Shown here piece by piece: positions 29,665 to 41,188 of a stretch of DNA of 64,000 bases; the first letter of the stretch is position 1, and each line of letters begins with the position of its first letter. Origin of the DNA: an uncultured Bacteroidota bacterium (lineage in GTDB: Bacteria; Bacteroidota; Bacteroidia; Chitinophagales; Chitinophagaceae). Both the position numbers and the translations under genes were made by a program. The stretch spans positions 1 through 64,000 of the forward strand of contig CAIVEH010000167.1 of NCBI GenBank assembly GCA_903904855.1, written 5' to 3'. The notes beneath the pieces are model-generated. The model had not been told where the DNA came from and searched no databases. It saw nothing but the letters and a program-made list of their open reading frames with translations.

Positions 29665-32091
29665 ATGAAATCAAACCTACAAACCCTTTTACTGGCTGTA
29701 ATGGTATTGGTGGGTAGCACCTGTGCAAAAGCACAAACAATTACAACTGTTGCAGGAACCGGAGTAGCAGGTTATACCGGAGATGGTGGACCTGCAACCA
29801 TGGCTGAGATCAACAACCCTTATGCAATTGCAGAGGATGGTTCAGGTAATTTGTATTTCACCGACTATGCCAATAATCGTATCCGAAAAATTAACAGCGC
29901 AGGTATTGTCACAACCGTGGCAGGCACAGGTGCCGCAGGATTCAGTGGAGATGGCGGACCGGCAGCTTTAGCTCAGATAAACGGTCCATATGGTATATCT
30001 GTGGATATAGCCTCGGGCTCTATATATTTTGCCGACAAAGGCAATAACAGGGTCAGGAAAATTTCTACTACAGGAATAATTAGTACTATAGCCGGTAACG
30101 GAATGGGTGGTTATAGCGGAGATGCCGGCCCGGGAACTGCTGCAGCTCTTAATAATCCTTCCGGAATTGCAGCAGACGGTACAGGTGTGTATATCGCAGA
30201 CAAGAATAACCACCGGATAAGGTGTGTAGATGCTTCGGGAATTATTACTACCAAAGTTGGTACAGGCATGGCTGGTTTCAGCGGAGATGGCGGCCCGGCA
30301 AGTGCAGCTGCACTTAATAACCCTATAGGTGTTGCCCTGAATGGGTTCAGTGATATTATTATAGCAGACTATAGTAATAACAAAATAAGAAAAGTAAGCA
30401 GCTATTATGGCACAATCAACACAATAGCGGGTAATGGTACTGCAGGATTCAGCGGAGATGGAGGACCCGGAACCGCAGCCCAGATTAATTTGCCTACGGG
30501 TGTAGCGGCAGACAACGTTGACAATGTTTATATTGCTGATAATGGAAATAACAGGGTAAGAAGATTAGATCCTTCCGCTATTATCAGCACATTTGCCGGA
30601 ACCGGAACTATGGGTTACAGCGGTGATGGAGGTGTGGCTTCATCAGCTATGGTCAGCGCTTTTAATACAGGTGTATTGCACGGCGGGAATTATGTTTATA
30701 TATGCGGAGGCAGCCAGTCGAGGATAAGAGGTGTTGATACAGGTATTGTATCGCCGATTACAGGCCTTGGTACTGTATGTGTGGGCAGTACTATAACGTT
30801 AAGCGATGCTACACCCGGCGGCGTATGGTCGAGCAGCACACCGTCAATAGCTACTATAAGCGCAACAACTGCAATTGTAACAGGTATTACGCCCGGTACT
30901 GTTGTAATTACTTATACAGTGGGTACCAGTTTTGTAAACACATTAATAACTGTAACATCGGGACTTACCATAACTGCATCTGCGGCATATGCTGCCTGCG
31001 GCGGGCTATATACACTAACTGCCAGTGGCGGAACGACTTATTCATGGTCGCCATCTACAGGGCTTTCATGCATTACCTGTAGCAGTACGACCATTGACCC
31101 GACTGCAACTACAACATTTACTGTTACCGGTACGACAGGTGGCTGCAGCGGCACTGCTACTGTTACCATTGACGGGAACAGGATTACTGGTGCCATATCG
31201 CCAACAATGACCGGATCTGTGCGGGTGTGGCTGGTACATTTTAATCCGATTGACAGTTCTATTATAGCAACTGACTCAACTATGGCCTGCACATCGGGCG
31301 GCACGATGTATTATGAGTTCATGGACCCTGCAGGCGGCAGTTACCTGGTAAAGGCTTATGAGCTGGGCGGAACTCCCGGAACCAGCGGATATATACCTAC
31401 CTATGGATATTCGGCGCCACATTGGGATTCTGGAACAAGTATTTCTCATACAACTGCTACAGATAATCAGGACATAGTGATGCTTTTTGGCACTGTGCCT
31501 TCTGGGCCTGGCTTTATAAGCGGCTATGTAGTATCTGGTGCGGGTAAACACACATCGCCCGATGTGCCGGCCGTTAATATGCTGGTGTACCTGGAAGATA
31601 TCACCGGCCACATAATTACTTATACCTACACCAATACTGCCGGGGCTTATTCATTCGGAAGCCTGGCGAATGGGTCTTATATCATATATCCGGAAGCCTA
31701 TAAATATTACACCACACATTCATCGTTTATTACATTGAGTACATCTCATGAAACTGCTGCGAACATAGATTTTAAGCAACATACTTCATTCGGGACAATT
31801 ACACCGGTTACTACAAATAGTGTGCTGCCGGCAGTTACTGGTACTGCTTTGTATTTGTATCCGAACCCAACCAGCGGCGACCTGAATATTGAATGGAATA
31901 TCCAAACTATGTGCAGCGCTGATGTGGTACTGACAGATATGACAGGCAGGGTGGTGATAAAGACAAGGCTGGATATTAATACTACAAAAGGACAGACAGT
32001 TATTGATCTGAGCGGAATTGAGGAAGGCGTTTATATAATTACTATCAAATCGGGAAGTATTAATTATTGCGGTAGGGTAGTGAGGGAGTAA
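29665..32091 (+). CDS. NHL-repeat T9SS-sorted protein (paralog 2)
   Basis: Same NHL unit repeated about six times, Ig-like and SdrD-like region, C-terminal LYPNPTSGDLNIEW..EEGVYIITIKSG. Confidence 0.88.
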   Translation: MKSNLQTLLLAVMVLVGSTCAKAQTITTVAGTGVAGYTGDGGPATMAEINNPYAIAEDGSGNLYFTDYANNRIRKINSAGIVTTVAGTGAAGFSGDGGPAALAQINGPYGISVDIASGSIYFADKGNNRVRKISTTGIISTIAGNGMGGYSGDAGPGTAAALNNPSGIAADGTGVYIADKNNHRIRCVDASGIITTKVGTGMAGFSGDGGPASAAALNNPIGVALNGFSDIIIADYSNNKIRKVSSYYGTINTIAGNGTAGFSGDGGPGTAAQINLPTGVAADNVDNVYIADNGNNRVRRLDPSAIISTFAGTGTMGYSGDGGVASSAMVSAFNTGVLHGGNYVYICGGSQSRIRGVDTGIVSPITGLGTVCVGSTITLSDATPGGVWSSSTPSIATISATTAIVTGITPGTVVITYTVGTSFVNTLITVTSGLTITASAAYAACGGLYTLTASGGTTYSWSPSTGLSCITCSSTTIDPTATTTFTVTGTTGGCSGTATVTIDGNRITGAISPTMTGSVRVWLVHFNPIDSSIIATDSTMACTSGGTMYYEFMDPAGGSYLVKAYELGGTPGTSGYIPTYGYSAPHWDSGTSISHTTATDNQDIVMLFGTVPSGPGFISGYVVSGAGKHTSPDVPAVNMLVYLEDITGHIITYTYTNTAGAYSFGSLANGSYIIYPEAYKYYTTHSSFITLSTSHETAANIDFKQHTSFGTITPVTTNSVLPAVTGTALYLYPNPTSGDLNIEWNIQTMCSADVVLTDMTGRVVIKTRLDINTTKGQTVIDLSGIEEGVYIITIKSGSINYCGRVVRE
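29745..30700 (+). repeat. Tandem coding repeats of about 170 bp (NHL units)
   Basis: GGAGATGG-containing module recurs near 29778, 29946, 30118, 30283, 30460 and 30630. Confidence 0.75.
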
Positions 32092-32210
32092 AATCAGATT
32101 ATACAATATTTTTGGGTTGTGGGTCTCTGGTATTTGCCGGGAGTTTTTTTGTTTTTCAGTAGGTTAGCCAGCTCTATAAAGTTATCATTACTAATTTTAT
32201 CAACTTGTCA

Positions 32211-32252
32211 GATTTGACTGCCTTTATAAGGTAGTCAAACTGCTTTAAATCT
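32211..32252. repeat. Imperfect intergenic palindrome GATTTGACTGCCTT-TAT-AAGGTAGTCAAAC
   Basis: Inverted repeat sharing the TTTGAC..CTTT core with 20398-20434. Confidence 0.6.
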
Positions 32253-33267
32253 GGAAACGCCAGACAAGATCGAATGAGATAGTGTGTTCATAGTTAAATA
32301 ACGGAGCCTTTTGCAATGAAAACAGATAGGGCTGGTACAGGAATCCGATATGGAAATTGCGGCCGAGGCGGTAGTAAGCCGAAAAGGCCGCGCCTATGCT
32401 GGTGTTATTGTAATTGCGTAAAGTGTCGGTTTTATAGTGGTTTGAACTGTCTCTAATAGTCCGGAATTCTCTCCATGTATTATGGCTAACGGATAGTCCG
32501 TAGCCGAATTCATAGCGCCGAGTAGTGTAATTGTTTTTCAGGTTCAAAAAAGTGCTGCTGATATTGGAACGGACAACTGTATCACCAAAATAGTCGATAG
32601 CTGCAGGAACAGGTATTGGCAGGTTGACGGCAGTTCCTAACTGGAGTGAAAGAGATTTACGGGAGGCATAATAGTTGTTGACTCCGCAGGAAATACCCCA
32701 GAAGCCGCCTTGGGAAAAAGAGTTTTTACCATCATTGAAGGTGAATATATTGATGTAGGGAACAGACATATTTAGGGTAATATCACATCTTTGCCATGGA
32801 GCAAATCTGTGATAAAGCTTGTCTCCGGTATCATTGGTATTAATGTAGATTTTATAGGGGTAAGCAAAGCGGTTGGGATTTTTAAAGTCAGCCAGAAAAC
32901 CAAGTCCATAACTAAGGAAATTGCAGTAATAAGCTTTGCTGTGTCTGGGTTTGAGATATACGGTTTTGCGCACACTGTCTTTACGTATAGTGATGGGCAA
33001 AAGAACTGTTTGGCTACGTGCAACAGTAATATTAACTCCGTGGTGCGGAATCGGGTATGTGGTATCAGTTTTTGCCAAGGGGATGAATGGCGTTTCTGAC
33101 TCAATGTCTATAAAACGAGTTGTGTCAATAACCATTACAGCCCCTTTGTCGCTCCGGATATTTATGGTTGCATTTTTGTGGCAAAACAGTGTTACGCAGC
33201 TGATGAATGAACCAGAAATGCCCGCAAATAATGAATAAAGCAGAAAGGATTTTAATAGTTTTTTCAT
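32245..33267 (-). CDS. Hypothetical lipoprotein/outer-membrane-like protein
   Basis: Lipobox-like ISCVTLFC N-terminus, repeated beta-like YRLGRNFHIGFLYQPYLF. Confidence 0.65.
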   Translation of the reverse strand: MKKLLKSFLLYSLFAGISGSFISCVTLFCHKNATINIRSDKGAVMVIDTTRFIDIESETPFIPLAKTDTTYPIPHHGVNITVARSQTVLLPITIRKDSVRKTVYLKPRHSKAYYCNFLSYGLGFLADFKNPNRFAYPYKIYINTNDTGDKLYHRFAPWQRCDITLNMSVPYINIFTFNDGKNSFSQGGFWGISCGVNNYYASRKSLSLQLGTAVNLPIPVPAAIDYFGDTVVRSNISSTFLNLKNNYTTRRYEFGYGLSVSHNTWREFRTIRDSSNHYKTDTLRNYNNTSIGAAFSAYYRLGRNFHIGFLYQPYLFSLQKAPLFNYEHTISFDLVWRFQI

Positions 33268-33372
33268 GAGGCAGATTGCCTGCCAAAAGTATGTAATAAA
33301 GTGAATCGCAGAGGTATTGAAAGCTATACAAACAATAAACAGTAAAAACTGGTAGAGAATCTGGCCTTGCTA

Positions 33373-34515
33373 CTAAATATCTTTTTTCCCTTTTTTTAGT
33401 ATCGCCAGTTTCCCATCTCCGCCTGCAAGCAGCACCAGGTTGCCTGTCCTGCTTTTTTTAACCACATGAAAATGTTTTTCGTCTGATAAACTGGTCCAGT
33501 TATTGCCATTATTATAAGAGATATCAATGCCTTGGGGGCTGACAGCCAGCAGGGTATTTACGTTTTTGTATGACATGCCCATGCCAGTTGTTGTAACAGC
33601 TACCTGGGTATTTGTGTTCTTGGATGTAAATATTGCAATGGGGGTCTCTGATGCATTAACTGCATCGGTATGCTTAAGTACCTGCAGGCATTCGGTATAA
33701 CCCCTGGTGGTTTGGTAAGGCTCGTACCAGTTTTCACCTCCGTTTTCTGTGATAAAAAGGTTGGCTGTGCGCAATGTTTCATTTTTATAATCTCCCCCGG
33801 CTATTACCCAGAGCTTTTTGCCCAAAGGTAAAAATGTAAAAATACCAGTACTTGCCGTTCCCTGCAGAATAGGTGTATTTATTGCTTTCCAGCTTTTACC
33901 CCTGTTTTTCGAAACCAGTAACCGGGAAACTGTTCCGCCTGTAGCAATAAACAGTTTTTTGCGCTGTACACATTTAATACAGGTCCCACTTGCGGCAAAT
34001 GAGGCTTCGCCAGGGCTCAATGCAGGACACTCAGCCGAAGGGTATTCAGTCCAGGTTTTACCACCGTCTTTAGTATGAGCTAATAACATGTGGCCTTTTA
34101 ATGGATCGCCATACATGATGCCGAATTTATGGTCCCAGAAATCTATGCCATCTATGAAAGCTGCTGAATCATCATTTTCGTAAACCTTCTGCCAGGTATA
34201 TCCGCTGTCTGATGTATACAATATATATGCCGGGGCGCCTGCATTGGCAATTACAGCATTTTTTGCATTGAAGGCATAGATGCTCCTGAAATCACATTGT
34301 TCATAACCCTTCACTTGTCTGAAGCGCCAGTCTTTGCCGCCGTTTATGGTAGTGCCTACCCAGCCCTTACTGCCGCTTACCCATGCATCACTGTCGTTGA
34401 TTACAGAAAGCCCGCGGAATGAGGCATTGGTTTTGGAATCTATGAGTTGCAACTGCATATTATGCGCCGATGAAGTCGTAACCAGAAGTATTAAACAGAG
34501 AATATTTCGGAGCAT
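33373..34515 (-). CDS. YCF48/BNR-repeat photosystem-stability-factor-like protein
   Basis: GKDWRFRQV, SGYTWQKVYEN, DGGKTWTEYP, NRGKSWKAI, NGGENWYEPY, NGNNWTSLSD repeats. Confidence 0.8.
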   Translation of the reverse strand: MLRNILCLILLVTTSSAHNMQLQLIDSKTNASFRGLSVINDSDAWVSGSKGWVGTTINGGKDWRFRQVKGYEQCDFRSIYAFNAKNAVIANAGAPAYILYTSDSGYTWQKVYENDDSAAFIDGIDFWDHKFGIMYGDPLKGHMLLAHTKDGGKTWTEYPSAECPALSPGEASFAASGTCIKCVQRKKLFIATGGTVSRLLVSKNRGKSWKAINTPILQGTASTGIFTFLPLGKKLWVIAGGDYKNETLRTANLFITENGGENWYEPYQTTRGYTECLQVLKHTDAVNASETPIAIFTSKNTNTQVAVTTTGMGMSYKNVNTLLAVSPQGIDISYNNGNNWTSLSDEKHFHVVKKSRTGNLVLLAGGDGKLAILKKGKKDI

Positions 34516-34699
34516 GATTTTTGGATTGCAGGAGTCTAAAAATAAGAAATGCACGGCTAATATTGAAGTACAATAAATCACAGAATTTATACGTTAGCCA
34601 CATACAGTGATTATAATGAATCGTGTTAACTTCAAGTGTACTAATCACACTTAGTTTTTATTCCCCCATTTTATTTTAAAAATCAAGAAACAGGAAAAT

Positions 34700-35371
34700 A
34701 TGATAAAGCCCTTAATTTACGCTGTTGCTTTATTTCCGATAACCTGTTCAGGCCAAACATCCATGGTTGAAACTGGCGTATCGGTACCAATGTTTTTAAA
34801 AGTAAACGCAGATTTCACACCACGATTAAAAAGTTCGGTAATAGGCGCAACAGGAATAGATTTCGCAATAAAAGTTAATGGATCTGATGAAAATTCCTTG
34901 TCCTACTTGCAACTAATTGGTTTTATGAATGATAAAAGGTCTTTTCAAATTGAACCAGGCAGTAAGATTATTTCAGAGTTTTATTTTATAAATATCAATC
35001 CTTCAGTGCTGATCAAAAGCAAATGGGATAATATGAAATTCAGTTTTGGTATAGGTGGATTGATAAATATTGGCCAGGACATAGGTACTTCATCAAGCAA
35101 AAATACATCAGGGAATAATTATACAAATCTGGATAGTAGTTATCAAATAATTATTTCAAATAGCCGCAACATAATTCCCTATATATCTTTTGGAGGAGTT
35201 TGGGATATCCGGAAACACATAAAAGCTCAATTACTTGTACAGCCCACAGTGCATAATTTTTATGAGCCAGGCACAAAAATTGAATATAAAATCAACAATA
35301 GCGAGAAAGAAATTCAGTTAAGTTATCTGCCTGTTTATTTTGGATTGAGGCTGTTTTATTTTTTCAGATAA
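34700..35371 (+). CDS. Hypothetical secreted protein
   Basis: ORF with N-terminal signal. Confidence 0.6.
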   Translation: MIKPLIYAVALFPITCSGQTSMVETGVSVPMFLKVNADFTPRLKSSVIGATGIDFAIKVNGSDENSLSYLQLIGFMNDKRSFQIEPGSKIISEFYFININPSVLIKSKWDNMKFSFGIGGLINIGQDIGTSSSKNTSGNNYTNLDSSYQIIISNSRNIIPYISFGGVWDIRKHIKAQLLVQPTVHNFYEPGTKIEYKINNSEKEIQLSYLPVYFGLRLFYFFR

Positions 35372-35401
35372 AGTTCTTTTGGCGGTATTCCCTCATTAAA
35401 T

Positions 35402-35986
35402 TTGATGAACAGGATATTTATGACAAAGCTGCTTCCAATAATTTTGTTCTGTATTTCTTTCCCTTTTCTGTCACATTCACAGGACATCAGGGTTTACTTT
35501 GATACCAGCAAGTATTACCAGGTTGACTCTGTTTTTTTTACAGTACATGGAGTGAACCAGGCGCTCTATATCCTTTATGGAAATGACGATGACGAATCGG
35601 TCATTATCTATAAAAACAATGGCCGGAATTCTATTTATAAAAGCTTCCTCCCCTGCTATACTTGCCGCGGGAGAGGCATGAACGAACCAACTTATATGGG
35701 CCACACAATAAAAGGCGAAAGTATTGTTTTAGCCCACGAATATTTTTTGGGTCGCGATTCTGTTTATCTCGGTTTCACAGGCGGTTGCCCGGCTGTTCAG
35801 AAAATTATAAGAAGGTCATATAGCAACGAAAAGGTAAAAAGCGTTGATGATGCGGGAAATTATTTGTTTACTGCAAAAAAGAATGCCAATACATCAATAG
35901 ATAAATTTCAACTGCCTGTGGACAACGAAGATCCTAAAATAAGAGCGCTCTTTGATATCCGGAAAATAAAGTGGGTTAAGATATAA
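35402..35986 (+). CDS. Hypothetical secreted protein
   Basis: ORF with N-terminal signal FPFLSHSQD. Confidence 0.6.
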   Translation: MMNRIFMTKLLPIILFCISFPFLSHSQDIRVYFDTSKYYQVDSVFFTVHGVNQALYILYGNDDDESVIIYKNNGRNSIYKSFLPCYTCRGRGMNEPTYMGHTIKGESIVLAHEYFLGRDSVYLGFTGGCPAVQKIIRRSYSNEKVKSVDDAGNYLFTAKKNANTSIDKFQLPVDNEDPKIRALFDIRKIKWVKI

Positions 35987-36076
35987 AACAATATACCTGG
36001 CCATGTAACTAACCAAGCCAGGTATATCAAAATAAATATTCAATAGATTCAAATCAGCTATGTCAGCAATAGCCCA

Positions 36077-37081
36077 TTAATTCTTAACCGACACTTTCCC
36101 TCTTTGTACGGCAACTCCACTGGCATCAAATACCGAGTAGAAATACAAACCAGATGGCAGCTGAGACACATCGACAGCATCATAGCCAGAAAGGACTTTT
36201 TGGGTGGCTACCTGGCCGTTAATAGAATAGATTACGGCCTCCAGACCCTGAACCCCATAGGTGCTGAAATACAACTTACCGGTGGCAGGGTTAGGGAAAA
36301 CTTTTACTGAGCCGGAAGCGGAGATATTGCTGATTCCGGAATGGTCAGGATTTGCGATGCTTGTCATGGTTACATCATCCACGTAAAGAGTGCTGCTGTC
36401 GAGGGCAGAACCGGGTTTGCTGCTCGAAAATGCAATGCGCATAGTATCAATAGTGCCCGTACTGTCCAATGGATAATTTATATTAACGGTTACCTGTCTC
36501 CAGCCAGTATCCGGGCCAAAAGTAATGGTACCAATACCAATAACAGAATCTTTGCCGCCTATCAAACTCAGAGCCTGTACATTCAGTGTGCCACTGTCGA
36601 TACCGGTAGCTCCGGTGCTGTCTTTGCCGGGAAAATAAAGAACCCAGGCACTAACAGTTTTTGGTTTTACATTCACTGCCGTGCCTCCTGAAAATGACAC
36701 TCCGGAGATACTAGGTGGAATAAATGAAATGCCAATATGAGTTTGCCCGGTAGTCAAGACACCAGGTATGAGCAGGGTATCCTGCAGCATAGTCATGATT
36801 TTTGCCGAATGGCTTCCGGAATGCACTATAGAATCTTCGCGGTACAGATTCCTTCTCCAGTCCTGATCTGTAGTACCCAGAAAAGTATGCCCGAATGACT
36901 GTCCGAGGCTAATAATAATAGAATCATCGCCATACCAACCAGCAGGTGCTTGAACTGTTACCGGACTGTCGGGACCCGATGAATTTGAGCGCCAGGTCTC
37001 CATATCGCCACCAGGGATAGTTTGAGCTGAAGACAAAAAGGAAGCAGCTAATGCGCAGAACAAGAGGAAAATTTTATTCAT
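36077..37081 (-). CDS. T9SS-sorted protein with carbohydrate-binding-like domain
   Basis: Signal peptide; C-terminal VFPNPATGKLYF..LPSGLYFYSVFDASG..VKN. Confidence 0.82.
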   Translation of the reverse strand: MNKIFLLFCALAASFLSSAQTIPGGDMETWRSNSSGPDSPVTVQAPAGWYGDDSIIISLGQSFGHTFLGTTDQDWRRNLYREDSIVHSGSHSAKIMTMLQDTLLIPGVLTTGQTHIGISFIPPSISGVSFSGGTAVNVKPKTVSAWVLYFPGKDSTGATGIDSGTLNVQALSLIGGKDSVIGIGTITFGPDTGWRQVTVNINYPLDSTGTIDTMRIAFSSSKPGSALDSSTLYVDDVTMTSIANPDHSGISNISASGSVKVFPNPATGKLYFSTYGVQGLEAVIYSINGQVATQKVLSGYDAVDVSQLPSGLYFYSVFDASGVAVQRGKVSVKN

Positions 37082-37108
37082 AATTGTATTATTTATTTGT
37101 CAAAAATA

Positions 37109-37579
37109 CTATTTTAAATCATTCAGGCATTTTAAGATGGAGTTAAAATCGGGCAGTTCAGAGGCACTCTCCAGTACTTCGGCATACCGTAGCACACCTG
37201 ATTTATCGATAATAAAAGCAGAACGCCTTGAAACGCCATCCATATCGAGGATGAAATGTTCATAGATCGAGCCATAAACTGTGGATACTGTTTTATTGAA
37301 ATCGCTGAGTAATGGGAAATTGATTCCCTGCTGTTTTTTAAACTCAGCCTGGGCAAAAAGGGAGTCTACAGAAATACCGAAAACTATAGCATCCAGGTTG
37401 TTGTACTGTAAAAGGTTATCGCGCATATAGCAAAGCTCTTTGGTACATGTGCCTGTAAAAGCCAGCGGATAAAACAACAACAATACATTTTTACCCCTGT
37501 AACTGCTGAGGGTAACTCTATTTTTTTCGGAATCCATGAGGGTGAAATCGGGAGCGGGGGAGCCAATCTGTAGCGACAT
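37109..37579 (-). CDS. Peroxiredoxin / redoxin domain protein (AhpC/TSA)
   Basis: MSLQIGSPAPDFTLMDSE..LLLFYPLAFTGTCTKELC. Confidence 0.9.
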   Translation of the reverse strand: MSLQIGSPAPDFTLMDSEKNRVTLSSYRGKNVLLLFYPLAFTGTCTKELCYMRDNLLQYNNLDAIVFGISVDSLFAQAEFKKQQGINFPLLSDFNKTVSTVYGSIYEHFILDMDGVSRRSAFIIDKSGVLRYAEVLESASELPDFNSILKCLNDLK

Positions 37580-37629
37580 AATTTTTTTTTGTAAAAATAG
37601 GTGAACTAAGGTTAGTGAAAAGTCAGAAA

Positions 37630-37920
37630 TCATTTATTATACCATATGCTGAACAAAATGTTGATAAAGATTATCAGGAATAAATAGGCGAAAAACCAGA
37701 CTGAGCCAAAGATTTCAAACAAGCTATTTGAACTTAGGAAACAGGAAGCAACCATGTAAACTATAAATCCAATTCCAAATGCAACCAGACTTCTGACCTG
37801 TCGGTAATATTGTACCCTGGGGATAAAAAATCGGATAATAAAATAAACAGTAAGAAATATTGCAGCCCATAGAAAGGGTTGAAATAGTATGGGCATCAGG
37901 TTGTCATTAATTTCGTGCAT
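37630..37920 (-). CDS. Hypothetical membrane protein
   Basis: Three hydrophobic segments. Confidence 0.5.
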   Translation of the reverse strand: MHEINDNLMPILFQPFLWAAIFLTVYFIIRFFIPRVQYYRQVRSLVAFGIGFIVYMVASCFLSSNSLFEIFGSVWFFAYLFLIIFINILFSIWYNK

Positions 37921-38114
37921 AGGAAATTCAGTCTGCCAAATTAAGCATTTTATTATTTATATATGAAAATTTGACCTTGCAGCCAAATAATATCATTAAG
38001 AAAATATCACATTTCTGCAAAAATGACCGACTTTTGCAGCCCCATAAAGGGTGGCACAATAAATGATACAAGCTATTTACAAAATCATTTACTAAATAAT
38101 AAAAACAGATAATT

Positions 38115-38396
38115 ATGGCAACAAACGTGAACATTACCCCCCTGCACGACCGGGTAATAGTGAAACCCGCTCCTGCTGAAGAGAAGACTGCCGGCGGTAT
38201 TATCATACCAGATACTGCTAAAGAAAAACCACAACGTGGCACAGTTGTAGCTGCTGGACCTGGTAAAAAAGACGAACCAATGACCGTTAAGTCAGGCGAC
38301 ACCATCCTTTATGGCAAGTATGCCGGTACTGAGGTTTCATTTGAAGGTAATGATTACCTGATTATGAGGGAAAGCGATATACTGGCGGTTATTTAA
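38115..38396 (+). CDS. groES: Co-chaperonin GroES
   Basis: [45 protein letters not shown]. Confidence 0.98.
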   Translation: MATNVNITPLHDRVIVKPAPAEEKTAGGIIIPDTAKEKPQRGTVVAAGPGKKDEPMTVKSGDTILYGKYAGTEVSFEGNDYLIMRESDILAVI

Positions 38397-38400
38397 TAAA

Positions 38401-38556
38401 CAAGTCACCCCAAATCAAACCCTAAATCCCTAAAGGGACTTCCCATTCAGACTAAATAAAAATCAAAAATTAAAAACAATTATTAACAATGCCCAAAGCT
38501 TCCTTTTAAGTTGAGTACTTGTTCATACAGTACTCCCCTTCAGGGGCCGGGGGTTA
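38401..38556. repeat. groES-groEL spacer with CCCTAAATCCCTAAAGGGACTT and GTACTCCCCTTCAGGGGCCGGGGGT elements
   Basis: Small hairpins TCCCTAAAGGGA, GAGTACT..AGTACTC and CCCCTTCAGGGG; second block also at 20578-20606. Confidence 0.65.
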
Positions 38557-38563
38557 AAATTAA

Positions 38564-40210
<1,647 letters not shown>

Positions 40211-40337
40211 GTTGATTAATTAATAAGAGATAAGTTGTAAAGCCCTGGCGATGTGCCGGGGCTTTACGATATATTTATTCCTGTTGTGTCCGGTTTATTG
40301 TTGCTATCCAACTGGTATTCTCTACTTTTGCCCCCTG

Positions 40338-40955
40338 ATGAAAATTAAGCTTGAGCATATCAGCAAACGGTTTCAGCGATACTGGATATTCAGGGAGGTG
40401 AATTATGTGTTCGAAGGGCCAGGGGCATATGCACTGCTGGGCCCCAACGGTTGTGGTAAAAGCACGCTGCTACGAATAGTGGCTGGAATGCAGGGAGCAA
40501 GTAAAGGGAAAGTGATATTTGATCATTCTGGTAATGGAGTTGAGATTACTGATATTTTTAAATATATCAGTTTCTGTGCGCCGGGTATGGAGGTGGTGGA
40601 GGAACTGACACTACGTGAGTTTATGGAGTTTCATTTTTCGTTTAAGCAACCATTGCCCGGACTGGATATTGATCAGATCATCTCGATGGTGGGATTAAAG
40701 GATACCGGCGATAAAACCATTGGCGACTACTCCAGCGGCATGAAGCAGCGGGTGAAGCTGGCACAGGCTATCTTCAGTGATACCCCGGTATTACTGCTTG
40801 ATGAGCCTTGTACCAACCTTGACCAGCAGGGTGTAGCGCAATACCAGGGCTGGATAGACCAATATGCCAGGGGGAGGCTGGTGGTAGTTGCATCGAACGA
40901 TGAACGGGAATATTATTTTTGTAAGGAGAAGGTAGTGATTGAAGACTATAAATAA
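40338..40955 (+). CDS. ABC transporter ATP-binding protein
   Basis: Walker A LGPNGCGKST, signature YSSGMKQRVKLAQA, Walker B VLLLDEP. Confidence 0.9.
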   Translation: MKIKLEHISKRFQRYWIFREVNYVFEGPGAYALLGPNGCGKSTLLRIVAGMQGASKGKVIFDHSGNGVEITDIFKYISFCAPGMEVVEELTLREFMEFHFSFKQPLPGLDIDQIISMVGLKDTGDKTIGDYSSGMKQRVKLAQAIFSDTPVLLLDEPCTNLDQQGVAQYQGWIDQYARGRLVVVASNDEREYYFCKEKVVIEDYK

Positions 40956-40983
40956 ATTACCTTTGCACTTCGTTAAAAATATT

Positions 40984-41055
40984 GGCCTCGTAGTACAATG
41001 GATAGTATAAGAGTTTCCGAAGCTCCAGATCCAGGTTCGATTCCTGGCGAGGCCA
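40984..41055 (+). tRNA. tRNA-Arg (anticodon CCG)
   Basis: GGCCTCG..CGAGGCC acceptor stem, TTCCGAA anticodon loop, CCAGGTTCGATTCCTGG T-arm; upstream TACCTTTG promoter-like box. Confidence 0.92.
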
Positions 41056-41188
41056 CATACAAAAGTTGCAACTAATTGGTTTGTAATCATTTGCAACTAC
41101 TAAACATTGATTGGGGTGCATGCTGGGGTGCAGTTGGCTTGGTATAGTCTCAGTTTGTTTGCTTGTTTGTAAGAATACAGCTGCCTTT

